DNA from: Desulfitobacterium metallireducens DSM 15288
Lineage (GTDB): Bacteria; Bacillota; Desulfitobacteriia; Desulfitobacteriales; Desulfitobacteriaceae
Length of the DNA: 64,000 nucleotides
Assembly (NCBI RefSeq): GCF_000231405.2
Contig: NZ_CP007032.1
Location: 2,046,001-2,110,000, forward strand
Direction: 5' to 3'
Shown here: piece after piece, positions 1 through 9,411 of the stretch
Position numbering within the stretch: the stretch's first letter is position 1
How the letters are laid out: the number at the start of each line of letters is the position of its first letter
The notes under the pieces: generated by a model
What the model saw: the letters and a program-made list of their open reading frames with translations, nothing else
Databases searched by the model: none
What the model was told of the DNA's origin: nothing
Program-made: the position numbers and the translations under genes

Positions 1-1438
1 GAATCCCTTGACCTACCGAACGGGGATAACGCAAAGCGACTGGTCCATCTTGGCATAGCGCCGTATAAAGCATATGTTGCAATTCGTTTTCATCCTTCGG
101 CGCCATAAAGGTTAAATTAGGAATGATTCGAAGGAAGGAGATATCAAAAACGCCATGATGCGTCGGCCCATCATCGCCTACCACACCAGCCCGGTCAATG
201 GCTAACACGACATTAGCATTTGGAAGACAAACATCATGAAGGACCTGATCATAGGCCCGTTGATAAAAGGTGGAGTAGATTGAAACGACCGGCTTCATCC
301 CACCAAAGGCCAAAGCTGAAGCAAAAGTGACCGCGTGTTGTTCTGCAATCCCCACATCGAAAAATCGGTCTGGAAAACGCTTACCAAAAAGGCTGAGCCC
401 AGTCCCCCCCGCCATCGCTGCTGTAATCGCCACGACTTTAGGATTCTCTTCCCCTATACGACACAACGTCTCTCCAAAGACTTGAGTAAACGTAGGGGTG
501 GTAGCTTTTTTCTTAAGCTCTCCAGTTTCCTTATCAAAAGGCCCTACACCGTGAAAAATATCCGGATTTTTCTCGGCGGGTAGGTATCCTTTACCTTTCT
601 TCGTAATGACATGGACGAGTACTGGCCCTTTCTTTTGTTTTGCCAGTTCTAATGTTTGCTCAATGAGAAGTTCGTCATGCCCATCAATTGGACCCAAATA
701 GGTAAATCCTAGTTCTTCAAATAAGAGACCTTGGACCAAAAGATATTTTAAGCTATCTTTGGCCTTTTCAGCGGCTTTCGCCATTTTATTCCCGATTCTG
801 GGAATCCGTTTTAAAATATTTTCAATTTCTTCTTTACTCTGGGCATAGCGAGGATCGGTCCTTAAGCGAGTAAGATAAGAAGACATCGCTCCTACATTGG
901 CAGAGATCGCCATTTCATTATCATTCAGTACGACAATTAAATTCGTGTTACTATGGCCTGCATGATTTAAGGCCTCGAAAGCCATTCCTCCAGTCATGGC
1001 ACCATCGCCAATCACGGCCACACAGAAAGATTTCTCTCCGAGAAGATCACGAGCTCTCGCGAATCCCACTGCCGCAGAAATAGAAGTGCTGGAATGACCC
1101 GTTTCAAAACAATCATGAGGACTTTCCGCGCGTTTTGGAAAACCAGAAAGTCCATGATGAAGACGCAGACTCTTGAATTCCTCCTGACGGCCGGTCAGAA
1201 GTTTATGGACATACGTCTGATGACCAACATCCCAGACAATCTTGTCAGTAGGCGTATTAAAAACGCGGTGAAGAGCAATAGTCAGCTCGACAACCCCTAA
1301 ATTTGGGGCTAAATGCCCACCATTTGTCGAAACGACATCAATCATTTCTTCCCGGATTTCCTGGGCGAGAACTTTGAGTTCCTGCGCATTCAGCGTTCGT
1401 AAATCTCGTGGCTGTTTAATCTTTTCGAGAATCCCCAT
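1..1438 (-). CDS. dxs: 1-deoxy-D-xylulose-5-phosphate synthase, 3' end cut by window edge
   Basis: Thiamine-diphosphate enzyme that condenses pyruvate with glyceraldehyde 3-phosphate, the first step of the MEP isoprenoid pathway. The visible 479 residues include the N-terminal [10 protein letters not shown] and [11 protein letters not shown] stretches, the GDGAMTGG cofactor-binding motif, the YLGPIDGHD segment, the catalytic-Glu region (VGIAEQHAV) and the start of the transketolase pyrimidine domain ([12 protein letters not shown]). The frame is open to base 1, so only the C-terminal part is missing. The ATG follows a strong GGGGGGAAGAG ribosome site inside the 3' end of the upstream membrane-protein gene (23 bp overlap). 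It is the last gene of an xseA-xseB-ispA run, a classical clostridial order that puts prenyl synthesis next to its precursor pathway. Confidence 0.97.
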   Translation of the reverse strand, partial: MGILEKIKQPRDLRTLNAQELKVLAQEIREEMIDVVSTNGGHLAPNLGVVELTIALHRVFNTPTDKIVWDVGHQTYVHKLLTGRQEEFKSLRLHHGLSGFPKRAESPHDCFETGHSSTSISAAVGFARARDLLGEKSFCVAVIGDGAMTGGMAFEALNHAGHSNTNLIVVLNDNEMAISANVGAMSSYLTRLRTDPRYAQSKEEIENILKRIPRIGNKMAKAAEKAKDSLKYLLVQGLLFEELGFTYLGPIDGHDELLIEQTLELAKQKKGPVLVHVITKKGKGYLPAEKNPDIFHGVGPFDKETGELKKKATTPTFTQVFGETLCRIGEENPKVVAITAAMAGGTGLSLFGKRFPDRFFDVGIAEQHAVTFASALAFGGMKPVVSIYSTFYQRAYDQVLHDVCLPNANVVLAIDRAGVVGDDGPTHHGVFDISFLRIIPNLTFMAPKDENELQHMLYTALCQDGPVALRYPRSVGQGI

Positions 1439-2021
1439 TTCTCTTCCCCCCCTTTTTTTTCGTATCTGTAAAGGAATGACCTGTAATCTCCTCAATTTTC
1501 GCGATCAAAGCTCCTACTTTACTCATAATCTCATCCGCCTCATTGATCGCTAATGATTTTCCTAACGCTTTTCCTGTAATCGTCAAGGAAGCAACAAGGG
1601 CCAGTAAGAACGTATTCCAAAGAATTTCCTGATTTCCCAAAGAGGGATAAGAACGAATTAGATCAACCAAAATTGAAGCTGCCATCGCACCGCTTAGCGT
1701 CCCCGCGACATCACCAATAATATCGTTACAAAAATTGGCCACGAAATCCGCATTACGCAGCAGATAAACGGTTTGTTTTGCCCCCTGTACGCGATTAGCT
1801 GCTTTAGCATGATGCGGTTTTTCTATAGCAGCAGTCGCCGCTATCCCAATAATATCAAAGATAATACTGATCCCTATAATCATAAAAAGTAAGATCCACG
1901 CGACCCAAATCGAAGATTTTCTCATGAGAAGCTCTGAACCCAAACCTGCCAAGACCGCAATCGCGAAACTTAATATAAAGACAAAAGAAATCTTTTTCCA
2001 ACTTTTACGTTTTAGTGCCAA
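1416..2021 (-). CDS. uncharacterised multi-pass membrane protein
   Basis: A 201-residue protein with two N-terminal membrane segments (about residues 11-30 and 39-62), a central conserved-looking stretch ([16 protein letters not shown], then [22 protein letters not shown]), another hydrophobic segment near residue 140, and a charged lysine/arginine-rich tail. I do not recognise a named family with certainty. The start is probably TTG, about 11 nt after AGGAGG. It sits between the PAP2-like gene and dxs and overlaps dxs, so it is very likely cotranscribed with them. Its function is unknown; a link to isoprenoid or envelope metabolism is only suggested by position. Confidence 0.75.
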   Translation of the reverse strand: MALKRKSWKKISFVFILSFAIAVLAGLGSELLMRKSSIWVAWILLFMIIGISIIFDIIGIAATAAIEKPHHAKAANRVQGAKQTVYLLRNADFVANFCNDIIGDVAGTLSGAMAASILVDLIRSYPSLGNQEILWNTFLLALVASLTITGKALGKSLAINEADEIMSKVGALIAKIEEITGHSFTDTKKKGGKRNGDSRKD

Positions 2022-2055
2022 AAAGATGTGAACCTCCTCAATCTATAGCAACGAA

Positions 2056-2499
2056 CTAAGCGATAATTCCGACAATGATTCCGACGATAGCCCCTGCAAA
2101 GACTTCAAAGGGCGTATGTCCGATTAATTCTTTCAAACGCTCTTGCGAGAGGTCTGACATCTGCTCGTACAACCCCGATACAAGCTGATTAATCACTTCT
2201 GCCTGCTTTCCTGCCTCTCGACGTACACCCGCCGCATCATACATAACAATCATGGCGAGGACTGCTGCAACTGAAAAAATGGGTGAATCCCATCCATAAT
2301 ATTTTCCAATTCCTACAGATAACGCACAAACCGTCGCAGCATGTGAACTGGGAAATCCCCCTGAACTGATTAAGAAATATAAATCAAACGTGTGATGAAT
2401 CTTGAAGTTAATCAAAACCTTGATCACTTGAGCGACCAACCAAGCCGTGATCGCCGAAACTAAAACTTCATTTTGAAAAATTCCTGGATATATTGTCAT
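2056..2499 (-). CDS. divergent PAP2-family membrane protein (YuiD/DUF212-like)
   Basis: About 147 residues, membrane-embedded, with the two signatures of the divergent PAP2 family: GGFPSSHAA (phosphatase-like SH motif) and YDAAGVRREAGKQA. The C-terminus GHTPFEVFAGAIVG is also typical. The family is related to lipid phosphatases, but its substrate is not established. The ATG at 2499 is chosen because AGGTGG lies 3 nt upstream; a TTG 12 nt earlier would overlap the ispA stop. The gene follows ispA directly, so a role with polyprenyl phosphates is plausible but inferred. Confidence 0.88.
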   Translation of the reverse strand: MTIYPGIFQNEVLVSAITAWLVAQVIKVLINFKIHHTFDLYFLISSGGFPSSHAATVCALSVGIGKYYGWDSPIFSVAAVLAMIVMYDAAGVRREAGKQAEVINQLVSGLYEQMSDLSQERLKELIGHTPFEVFAGAIVGIIVGIIA

Positions 2500-2507
2500 A
2501 GTCCACC

Positions 2508-3374
2508 TCAATGCATGCGATCAGCAATGTAATCTGCTAAGGAATGTAAAAAATCAACAGATTGAGTAAAAACAGATAACGCTTCGTGGGCTTCTTTAAT
2601 CTTGACTGCAAGCTCTTCTTTCGCCCCGGCTAGACCGAGCAAAGAGGGATAGGTCGACTTTTCTTGTTCAAGATCACTTTGGGCGGGTTTTCCTAAAGTT
2701 GCGCTATCACCCTCAAGATCTAAGATATCATCTTTGATTTGGAAAGCAAGGCCAAGTGCCTGTGCATAGCGTGTTAACGCTTGAATCTGCGCCTCAGTTC
2801 CACCGCCTAAAATGCCTCCCATGCGAGCTGAAACTACAAGCATAGCGCCTGTTTTATGCTGATGAATCTGTTCAATTTCTCCAAGGGTTAAGGTTTTTCC
2901 TTCAGCTTCAAGATCTAATACTTGCCCTAAGACCATCCCTTCTGGTCCTGCTGCCTGAGCCACTTCCTGAATCACGCGCAATTGTCGCTCTGCATTCACG
3001 GGAAGCGGACGTGCGATCAATTCAAAGGCATAGGTTAAAAGGCCATCCCCTGCAAGGATTGCCTTTCCTTCACCAAATACCTTATGATTGGCTAACCGTC
3101 CCCTCCGGTAATCATCATTATCCATTGCAGGCAGATCATCGTGGATGAGAGAATACGTATGGATCAATTCTAAGGCACAGGCTGATGGCAAAATTGAATC
3201 AGCCTGCCCTCCCACCGCTTCGGCAGCAGCTAAGGCCAGCACGGGGCGAATCCGTTTCCCGCCACCTACCAGCGAATAGCGCATACTCTGCCCCATTGTT
3301 CCCTCATCCCAGGATAAACACTCTAAAAATGCATCTATTTTTTCAACATAGGACTCAAATGAGGTACGAAACAT
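2508..3374 (-). CDS. ispA: polyprenyl (farnesyl/geranylgeranyl) diphosphate synthase
   Basis: Head-to-tail prenyl transferase that extends DMAPP/GPP with IPP. Both aspartate-rich metal-binding motifs are present: DDLPAMDNDDYRRG (first DDxxxxD) and DDILD (second). The GGGKRIRP substrate-binding motif is also present. The length of 288 residues matches the short-chain IspA class. The start at 3374 is preferred because GGAAGGA precedes it at the end of xseB (7 nt after the xseB stop); the longer reading would run through xseB in another frame. Translationally coupled to xseB. Confidence 0.95.
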   Translation of the reverse strand: MFRTSFESYVEKIDAFLECLSWDEGTMGQSMRYSLVGGGKRIRPVLALAAAEAVGGQADSILPSACALELIHTYSLIHDDLPAMDNDDYRRGRLANHKVFGEGKAILAGDGLLTYAFELIARPLPVNAERQLRVIQEVAQAAGPEGMVLGQVLDLEAEGKTLTLGEIEQIHQHKTGAMLVVSARMGGILGGGTEAQIQALTRYAQALGLAFQIKDDILDLEGDSATLGKPAQSDLEQEKSTYPSLLGLAGAKEELAVKIKEAHEALSVFTQSVDFLHSLADYIADRMH

Positions 3375-3381
3375 GAAATGC

Positions 3382-3630
3382 TCATCCTTCCACTGCGAAA
3401 TCTGCCGGTCGAACTTCAAGTTCCCCATCCGGTCCTTCCAGCAGAATCTCCATCTGTTTTTCAGCATGGTCAAGTAAACCATTACAATGTTGAACCATTT
3501 CGATTCCTTGCCGGAATAAGTTCAAAGCCTCTTCCAAAGGAACCTCTTTTTGTTCGAGTTCCCGAACGATCTGCTCGAGCTGGCCGATCCCCTCTTCAAA
3601 CGTAATTCCTTTATCTTTCTTTTTAGCCAT
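3382..3630 (-). CDS. xseB: exodeoxyribonuclease VII small subunit
   Basis: 82 residues, mostly helical and acidic, with the family pattern TFEEGIGQLEQIVRELE followed by LEEALNLFRQGIEMVQHC. XseB subunits decorate the XseA catalytic chain in the single-strand-specific exonuclease. It starts 18 bp after the xseA stop behind AGGGGAT and sits in the usual xseA-xseB-ispA order. Confidence 0.95.
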   Translation of the reverse strand: MAKKKDKGITFEEGIGQLEQIVRELEQKEVPLEEALNLFRQGIEMVQHCNGLLDHAEKQMEILLEGPDGELEVRPADFAVEG

Positions 3631-3648
3631 TTATATCCCCTCTTTACA

Positions 3649-4857
3649 TTATCCTTCGCTTTCTTTTGTAAGAACCTGACAAGTCAGAGCGCCTTTGTTA
3701 AGGCGAACTTTGATATGATCCCCTGCATTAGCTTCGGTACTTGAACGGAGAAGTTTCCCCTCTGAAGAATATGTCAGCGAGTAACCTCTTCCTAGAATCG
3801 CCAAAGGACTAAGTAAATCGAGCTTTGTCGCCAATAATTTTAGTATACCATTTTTATCAGAAACAAATCTAGTCATCTCTTGTTGCAGGGCAGTACTGAC
3901 ATTATCCAATCGCTGGCGATTTTGTTCGATTCTCCACAATGGATTGAGCAACGGTCCACTGGCAGCTAGTCTATTGATTTTCTCTCTTTTTCGCCCGATT
4001 TGGGCTTTTATTCCCACTTGAAGACGAGCACTTAGATCTTCAACATCATGGCGTAATTCTTGAAAAATAGGAACGGCTAATTCCGCCGCGGCGGAAGGGG
4101 TTGGCGCCCGCATGTCGGCAACCATATCCGCAATCGTGACATCCGTTTCATGCCCGACAGCTGAAATAATCGGGATAGCAGAGTTCGCGATCGCGCGAGC
4201 CACTTCCTCCGTATTGAAGGCCCAAAGTTCTTCTAAGGAACCGCCCCCCCGACCGACGATCAGGACGTCAATTTGACCATAGCGATTTAAGCGTTCAATC
4301 GCTTGGGCCACTTCGCGAGGAGATTGTTCGCCCTGAACAGCTGCAGGCGCTAAAATCCAAGAAAGATGGGGATCACGGCGCCCCATTACTTTTAAAATAT
4401 CGCGAATTGCTGCTCCAGTTGGGCTTGTGACAATCCCCACCCGGCGCGGTATTCTGGGAATGGGCTTTTTACGCTCTGGATCAAAAAGTCCTTCCGCTGA
4501 TAAGCGTTGCTTTAATTGTTCAAACGCAAGATAGAGAGCACCAACACCACTCGGTTGCATTTCATCAACATAGAGTTGTACATTGCCATCGCGCTCGTAA
4601 ACTTTGACACTTCCCCTGAGCAAGACCTTCATCCCATCCTGCGGGATAAATTGAACTCGTTCAGCACGACTGCGAAACATCACGGCCTTGATACTTGAGG
4701 ATTGATCCTTCAAGGTAAAATACCAATGCCCTGACGGACGGTGATTCTTGTAATTGGAAAGTTCACCGCTCACCCAACAACTCACGAGCTCATCATTATC
4801 ACTTAGAGTACGACTAATTTCAGTGGTCAATTCTGCTACAGTCCAAATCTTCGGCAC
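3649..4857 (-). CDS. xseA: exodeoxyribonuclease VII large subunit
   Basis: Catalytic subunit of ExoVII, about 402 residues. An N-terminal OB-fold region (SCWVSGELSNYKNHRPSGHWYFTLKD) is followed by the nuclease core with RVGIVTSPTGAAIRDI, the RGGGSLEELWAFN motif and SAVGHETDVTIADMVADMRAPTPSAAAE. The rest is a long helical region. The start is probably GTG at 4857, which is 8 nt after GAGG; a GTG 9 nt earlier overlaps that Shine-Dalgarno and is less likely. Confidence 0.95.
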   Translation of the reverse strand: MPKIWTVAELTTEISRTLSDNDELVSCWVSGELSNYKNHRPSGHWYFTLKDQSSSIKAVMFRSRAERVQFIPQDGMKVLLRGSVKVYERDGNVQLYVDEMQPSGVGALYLAFEQLKQRLSAEGLFDPERKKPIPRIPRRVGIVTSPTGAAIRDILKVMGRRDPHLSWILAPAAVQGEQSPREVAQAIERLNRYGQIDVLIVGRGGGSLEELWAFNTEEVARAIANSAIPIISAVGHETDVTIADMVADMRAPTPSAAAELAVPIFQELRHDVEDLSARLQVGIKAQIGRKREKINRLAASGPLLNPLWRIEQNRQRLDNVSTALQQEMTRFVSDKNGILKLLATKLDLLSPLAILGRGYSLTYSSEGKLLRSSTEANAGDHIKVRLNKGALTCQVLTKESEG

Positions 4858-4878
4858 AAACTTCACCTCAGCTCATTA

Positions 4879-4898
4879 TCCCCCATGTCATTGGGGGA
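4879..4898 (-). terminator. GC-rich hairpin directly after the CorA stop codon
   Basis: The inverted repeat TCCCCCA/TGGGGGA with a 6-nt loop begins one base after the corA stop. It has no clear U-tract, so it may be a weak terminator, a processing signal or an mRNA-stabilising hairpin between corA and xseA. Confidence 0.45.
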
Positions 4899-5849
4899 CT
4901 AAAGCATATTTTTCTTCCATAAAATAAACGCACTCACACCGGCAATTCCTATCGCTGAGAACGAGACAATAGCAAACCCATACGGGTGTTGCATAAAGGG
5001 AACGTTCACATTCATCCCCCAGAAGCTAGCAATCATGGTTGGTACGGCAAGAATAATCGTCATCGACGCAAGAAATTTCATGACCATATTCAAATTATTG
5101 GAGATAATCGAGGCAAAAGCATCAGTCATACTACTTAAGATATTCGTATACATCTCAACCATTTGGATCGCCTGGTTATTCTCAATTATAACATCCTCAA
5201 GCAGGTCTTCATCCTCTTCATACATTTTGATTAAATGCCGAGCTTGGCTATTCGAACGCAAGCGAAGCAAACGATCCATCACCACTCCATTGGAGCGCAA
5301 GGAAGAGGTAAAGTACGTAAGACCTTTCTGAAGATCCATAAGCTGAAAAATTTCTTGGTTCTTAAGTGACTTGCGTAAATCGATTTCAATTTGATCTGTT
5401 CGTTTATTGATTTGTCGCAGGTATTTTAAAAAATAGGTTGCTGATTTATAAAGTATTTGAAAAATAAAGCGTGTCTTCTTTGCCGTATTGAAGCTTCGAC
5501 AACTTCCACGGCCAAATTCCGTGAGTACTGGATTTTCTCTTAAGCATACCGTAATGATATGATCTTCTGTTAAGATGATTCCCAAGGGTAAGGTGTCATA
5601 GTTCGTCTCATTAAACATTACCGGCATATCTGTGAGTATAAGTACTTGTTCTTCTTCAAGTTCAATCCGGGAGCGTTCTTCTTCATCAAGGGCCGCCTTT
5701 AAGAAATCCAGCGGCGCTCCAGTTGCCTCTGAAACCGCATTAAGTTCCTCGGTATCAGGATTTACGAGCTTAATCCAAGAGTTTTTAACCAGACCCGCTA
5801 AATCGAGTTCGAGGAAGTTCACCCCATCATTCTTAATAATCTTCAACAT
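4899..5849 (-). CDS. corA: CorA-family magnesium/divalent-metal transporter
   Basis: About 316 residues. A long soluble, helix-rich N-terminal part is followed by two C-terminal membrane segments, the first ending in the signature GMN (SFWGMNVNVPF) that forms the selectivity filter. The start at 5849 has AAAGGGGG upstream at good spacing; the longer reading adds 18 residues with no ribosome site. A hairpin follows the stop, and a terminator at about 6060 separates it from fchA, so it is probably transcribed on its own or with xseA. Confidence 0.93.
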   Translation of the reverse strand: MLKIIKNDGVNFLELDLAGLVKNSWIKLVNPDTEELNAVSEATGAPLDFLKAALDEEERSRIELEEEQVLILTDMPVMFNETNYDTLPLGIILTEDHIITVCLRENPVLTEFGRGSCRSFNTAKKTRFIFQILYKSATYFLKYLRQINKRTDQIEIDLRKSLKNQEIFQLMDLQKGLTYFTSSLRSNGVVMDRLLRLRSNSQARHLIKMYEEDEDLLEDVIIENNQAIQMVEMYTNILSSMTDAFASIISNNLNMVMKFLASMTIILAVPTMIASFWGMNVNVPFMQHPYGFAIVSFSAIGIAGVSAFILWKKNML

Positions 5850-6041
5850 TGGGTTTTCCCCCTTTAAGACAAACTGGACGCAAGCCCAATATACTCTATT
5901 CACAAGAGGGAGTCAATTCCTCAGTACTAAGCCCTATTTTCCGTAGATCTGATGATAGAGCTCTTGATATCTCAGATACTGCTATTGATAAAACTCCGCT
6001 TCAGTGGGTAAGGGCCACAAATCAACTCTACAAACTAACGC

Positions 6042-6081
6042 AAAAACTCCCCGTCCTCTTTTTTAAAGGTACAGGGAGTTT
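6042..6081 (-). terminator. rho-independent terminator of folD-fchA
   Basis: On the minus strand, AAACTCCC-TGTACC, an A-rich loop, then complementary GGACG-GGGAGTTTTT. Stem plus T-run lie 36 nt after the fchA stop. Confidence 0.75.
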
Positions 6082-6116
6082 ATTGTCTTCAATATTATAA
6101 CCCACTTATCATCAAT

Positions 6117-6752
6117 TTATAACCGGCTTTGAACCACCTGAACGGTTTCGGTCTTAATCTTATCCGCTTCTGTAAAGAGGCGTTCCCGTTCTGCTTTAAC
6201 GCGAGCTTGGTAGTCCGCATTCTTAACTTGGGGCAAATTAATATCGACACTGAACATTGCTGCCTTGAGCGCGCTTTCCCCTAAATAAGCAGCAACACCA
6301 ACATCACTAATTGCACCCTTATTGCCAATTGGAGCAAGCTCTTGAGCGAGTTTTAAGACTGCAAAACAGTTTTGGGCAATCCCCAACGGCGTATCAGTTG
6401 CGCCAACAAGTACCTCTTGAAGTTTTTCAGCACGTGACATTTTTTGCTCTTCCGTATCTTTGGGCAATTTAAGCACAGCCATGAAGTTCGAAAACTCAGC
6501 AATATCCTGACTCAGGCCTTTTTTTAAATCGTCGAGGAGGCGTTGTCCGCGTGCTAAAATGTCTTGAACTTGATGTTCCACATTCTTATATTTTTCTTTG
6601 CCTATTGTCAGATTCGCTACCATGCAGACCATGGACGCAGCTAACGCGCCGACATAAGCGGAAACACTTCCACCTCCAGGAGTCGGAGCTGAGCTAGCCC
6701 CTTGAGCCAAGAATTCAGAAGTCGTCCATTTCCAAACATCTTGTTCTGGCAT
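6117..6752 (-). CDS. fchA: cyclodeaminase/methenyltetrahydrofolate cyclohydrolase family protein
   Basis: 211-residue member of the formiminotransferase-cyclodeaminase family, with the N-terminal signature SSAPTPGGGSVSAYVGALAASM and the DTPLGIAQNCFAVL segment. In anaerobes this protein interconverts methenyl- and formyl-THF or deaminates formimino-THF. Its ATG overlaps the folD stop (TAATG), so the two C1-folate enzymes are translationally coupled. Which of the two activities dominates cannot be read from sequence. Confidence 0.9.
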   Translation of the reverse strand: MPEQDVWKWTTSEFLAQGASSAPTPGGGSVSAYVGALAASMVCMVANLTIGKEKYKNVEHQVQDILARGQRLLDDLKKGLSQDIAEFSNFMAVLKLPKDTEEQKMSRAEKLQEVLVGATDTPLGIAQNCFAVLKLAQELAPIGNKGAISDVGVAAYLGESALKAAMFSVDINLPQVKNADYQARVKAERERLFTEADKIKTETVQVVQSRL

Positions 6753-7603
6753 TAGCCATTCCTCCTTTGAAGAATAATTCCTTTCAGAATGTTTCGCATG
6801 ATAAGGGCCGTTGTTAGAGATCCTACACCTCCAGGAACAGGAGAAATCAAGCTTGCCTTTTCTTTAACCGCTTCAAAGTCAACATCGCCGCAAATTCCGT
6901 CCGGAGTTTCATTGATCCCTGCATCGACAACAATCGCACCAGACTTGACCATATCCCCTGTGATCAATTTAGCCCGACCTACCGCTGCAATCACAATGTC
7001 TGCCTGACGAGTAAAGGCCCCTAGATCTGGGGTTTTAGAGTGGCAAATTGTCACTGTTGCATTATGTTTAAGGATGAGGAATACGAGCGGCTTACCCACC
7101 GTTTCTCCCCGTCCCACAATCACAACATGTTTCCCTGCAATTTCTACGCCAGAACGCAACAGAATTTCAATACAGCTTTGAGGAGTCGCCGGGAATAGCC
7201 CTTCTTCCCCACTCAAAATATAACCACGGTTAATTGGATGTACGCCATCGACATCTTTATCTGGACGAACAGCAGCCATGACATTCTCTTTAGAGATATG
7301 TTTCGGCAACGGCAACTCAATCATGATTCCATGAATTTTCTCATTCGTATTCAATTGCTCGATAAGGGTCAGAACGTCTTTTTCCAGGCTATCAGCAGGC
7401 AGCGTATAGAGCTCAAACCCTATTCCTAAATTTTCACTGACCTTTTGCTTCGATTTTGCATAAACGACAGATGCGGGATCCTCTCCAACCAAAATGACCG
7501 CCAACTTAGGCTCTACACCCTGATCTTTCCATTCTTGGACTTCGCTCTTGATTTCCTCTTTCAAGACCTTCGCAATCGCTTTACCATCGAGTAACTCTGA
7601 CAA
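6752..7603 (-). CDS. folD: bifunctional methylenetetrahydrofolate dehydrogenase/cyclohydrolase
   Basis: About 283 residues. Catalytic YAKSK lysine motif, ELPLPKH, PDKDVDGVHPIN, the dinucleotide-binding VIVGRGETVGKP and the C-terminal SPVPGGVGSLTTALI are all present. The GRGETVGKP loop replaces the commoner GRSxxVGKP. No ATG fits the start. A TTG at 7603 has AGGGGAG about 8 nt upstream; a GTG at 7612 abuts the same Shine-Dalgarno and is less likely. It forms a two-gene C1-folate operon with fchA. Confidence 0.95.
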   Translation of the reverse strand: MSELLDGKAIAKVLKEEIKSEVQEWKDQGVEPKLAVILVGEDPASVVYAKSKQKVSENLGIGFELYTLPADSLEKDVLTLIEQLNTNEKIHGIMIELPLPKHISKENVMAAVRPDKDVDGVHPINRGYILSGEEGLFPATPQSCIEILLRSGVEIAGKHVVIVGRGETVGKPLVFLILKHNATVTICHSKTPDLGAFTRQADIVIAAVGRAKLITGDMVKSGAIVVDAGINETPDGICGDVDFEAVKEKASLISPVPGGVGSLTTALIMRNILKGIILQRRNG

Positions 7604-7721
7604 ACCCTTCACTCCCCTTTTGGTATGATGATATGTCTATCTCTATTATTCTCCGTTCATAAAACAACTCCTGTTGAATGAGCAGAAAATTAACAAAATT
7701 TTACTAAATTTAGTTAATTAC

Positions 7722-8345
7722 TTAATTGGCTAATTCGAATAATCCATTCTCCTTGTTGTAGATAAACACTTCACCCGTCTCAATAAGGTAATACCAGCCC
7801 CCGATTGTAAGCGTTCCTTGCGAAACTTTTTCACGAATAAACGGGTAAGTAAGAAGGTTCTTTAGCTGTTCCACAATGTTAACTTGCTCTGTCATCCATT
7901 CCCTTTTATCGACTTCTTCTACTGAAACCTCAGCTAGAACTTTTGTTTTAGCCTCGTATGCCAACTCTAACCATTTCTTGGTATGCGGAATTTCGTTTAA
8001 CACCTCATCCGATGCATATAACGACTTACACCCGCCACAGTTTGAATGCCCGCACACCACAATATTTTCTATTTCAAGAACATTGACGGCATATTCAATG
8101 GAAGAGGTTGTGGATAAATATTCCTCAGACTCATGATAGGGCGGCACAATGTTAGCAATGTTTCGAACAACAAATAACTCTCCAGGTAAAGTTTGCGTAA
8201 TTAGATTCGGAATAAGTCTCGAATCAGAACACCCAATAAATAAGGTATGTGGATTTTGTTCCTTACTTAACTGTCCGAATAGTTCTTTGTGTTCTTCAAA
8301 ATCGATTTCTCTAAATTTGATTAGTCCTTCTAAAAGCTTTTGCAT
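7722..8345 (-). CDS. beta-class carbonic anhydrase
   Basis: 207 residues. The zinc ligands and active site of the beta class are visible: GCSDSRLIP (Cys, Asp-Arg dyad) and CGHSNCGG (His, Cys). The enzyme hydrates CO2 to bicarbonate, which would feed the pyruvate carboxylase encoded near 25 kb. It has a good ribosome site (GGGGTGATAAAGTA-ATG) and stands alone between the accessory block and folD. A short AT-rich palindrome (ACTAAATTTAGT) lies just after the stop. Confidence 0.93.
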   Translation of the reverse strand: MQKLLEGLIKFREIDFEEHKELFGQLSKEQNPHTLFIGCSDSRLIPNLITQTLPGELFVVRNIANIVPPYHESEEYLSTTSSIEYAVNVLEIENIVVCGHSNCGGCKSLYASDEVLNEIPHTKKWLELAYEAKTKVLAEVSVEEVDKREWMTEQVNIVEQLKNLLTYPFIREKVSQGTLTIGGWYYLIETGEVFIYNKENGLFELAN

Positions 8346-8378
8346 TACTTTATCACCCCAAAATATTCAAAATCTAAT

Positions 8379-8990
8379 TTACTTTTTTGTGAATGGAATG
8401 AGTGCTGGAACTTTTTTTTGATACTCAATGTAGGTTAATCCAAATTGTTTGATGAGTTTTCTTTCCTCTAACTTGATTCCAATTAGAATATAGAGAGTTA
8501 GAACGAGATGAACAAGAATATCCACCCTTGTAGAATTTAGACTCCACATGAATACAAGAGTTGCTAAGTAAATTGGATGGCGCACCATACCTAGTAAACC
8601 CTTAGTATTGATTGTTATTGAAGGCGTATCATCCTTCTTCCCATATTCTCTGATCTGGCGAATACCCACGAATTCTAAGATGTCATAACTTAGCAAGGCC
8701 CATATAATCATGAAACCTGAGCCTATGAGTAAAATGGATTGTAGAATCGTCCAGGGTGGCGTAAATTTTATGACAACTTCATTGTCTAAGGATCTCGAAT
8801 ATTTCAGTAGAGTAATAAATAAGGTTAGCGAAAGAATGTTATACAAGAATCTATAATAGGCATAGTACCTTCCCATTACTCGACTAGCCCAATTTGAAAA
8901 ACGCAGATCAATAAGTATACTATGAATTAATGCGAATCCTATCCAAATCAAAATAACAATTAGATAATTCAATTTCTTCCTCCACATCAT
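8379..8990 (-). CDS. membrane-bound ICMT/NnrU-like methyltransferase family protein
   Basis: 203 residues with about five membrane segments. The C-terminal half carries the isoprenylcysteine/phospholipid methyltransferase pattern: GLLGMVRHPIYLA (RHP), then LEERKLIKQFGLTYIEYQKKVPALIPF. The family uses S-adenosylmethionine; the acceptor here is unknown. It begins with ATG-ATG after GGAAG. It marks the start of the more AT-rich accessory stretch. Confidence 0.8.
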   Translation of the reverse strand: MMWRKKLNYLIVILIWIGFALIHSILIDLRFSNWASRVMGRYYAYYRFLYNILSLTLFITLLKYSRSLDNEVVIKFTPPWTILQSILLIGSGFMIIWALLSYDILEFVGIRQIREYGKKDDTPSITINTKGLLGMVRHPIYLATLVFMWSLNSTRVDILVHLVLTLYILIGIKLEERKLIKQFGLTYIEYQKKVPALIPFTKK

Positions 8991-9027
8991 TAGACTTCCA
9001 TAGCATCATATCATATATGCCCAGACA

Positions 9028-9411
9028 TTACCGAAGCATCCCCTCGCTTATCTCATTATATCTTTCCTCAGCAGCCTTAATCGCATTGATACCTGTTTTG
9101 CATAGGACATTGATTCCTTTAACCATTGTCACAATATTAAACGCCTCGACCAATTCTTTCACGGTTAGTCCTGCTTCGATCGACGCTACAGCATGTGCCT
9201 TTGCACCACTGGCCTCATCATCTAACGCATCTAATATAGTGAAAATCAATTCTACTATCTTTCTAGGTAGTTCACCATCCTGAACTGATTTGCGCATTGT
9301 AAAGTAACCTTCCAAGGCATCTGGCGAATATCGCGATAAAACATCTGCAAAAGGAGGATCCCATTTAAGCTCCTCCCTGTAGTATTTAAGAATGTCTTGA
9401 TTCTTTTCCAT
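9028..9411 (-). CDS. carboxymuconolactone decarboxylase (CMD)-domain protein without the usual cysteines
   Basis: 127 residues, all-alpha, resembling CMD/AhpD-like proteins: SRYSPDALEGYFTMR near residue 30, then EASGAKAHAVASIEAGLTVKELVEAFNIVT. The CxxC of the AhpD peroxidase group is absent, so a thiol peroxidase role is unlikely. The upstream sequence GAGGCGATAGTAA-ATG is a fair ribosome site. Substrate unknown. Confidence 0.72.
   Translation of the reverse strand: MEKNQDILKYYREELKWDPPFADVLSRYSPDALEGYFTMRKSVQDGELPRKIVELIFTILDALDDEASGAKAHAVASIEAGLTVKELVEAFNIVTMVKGINVLCKTGINAIKAAEERYNEISEGMLR

Noticed and set aside
5035-5331. 98-codon plus-strand frame inside corA, and similar long antisense frames in other genes
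   Set aside because: They are mirror readings of well-supported minus-strand genes, with no ribosome sites or domains of their own.
7688-7715. AT-rich inverted repeat (TTAAC...GTTAA with ACTAAATTTAGT) between carbonic anhydrase and folD
   Set aside because: Short and AT-rich enough to arise by chance; it might be an operator or weak terminator but nothing else supports it.
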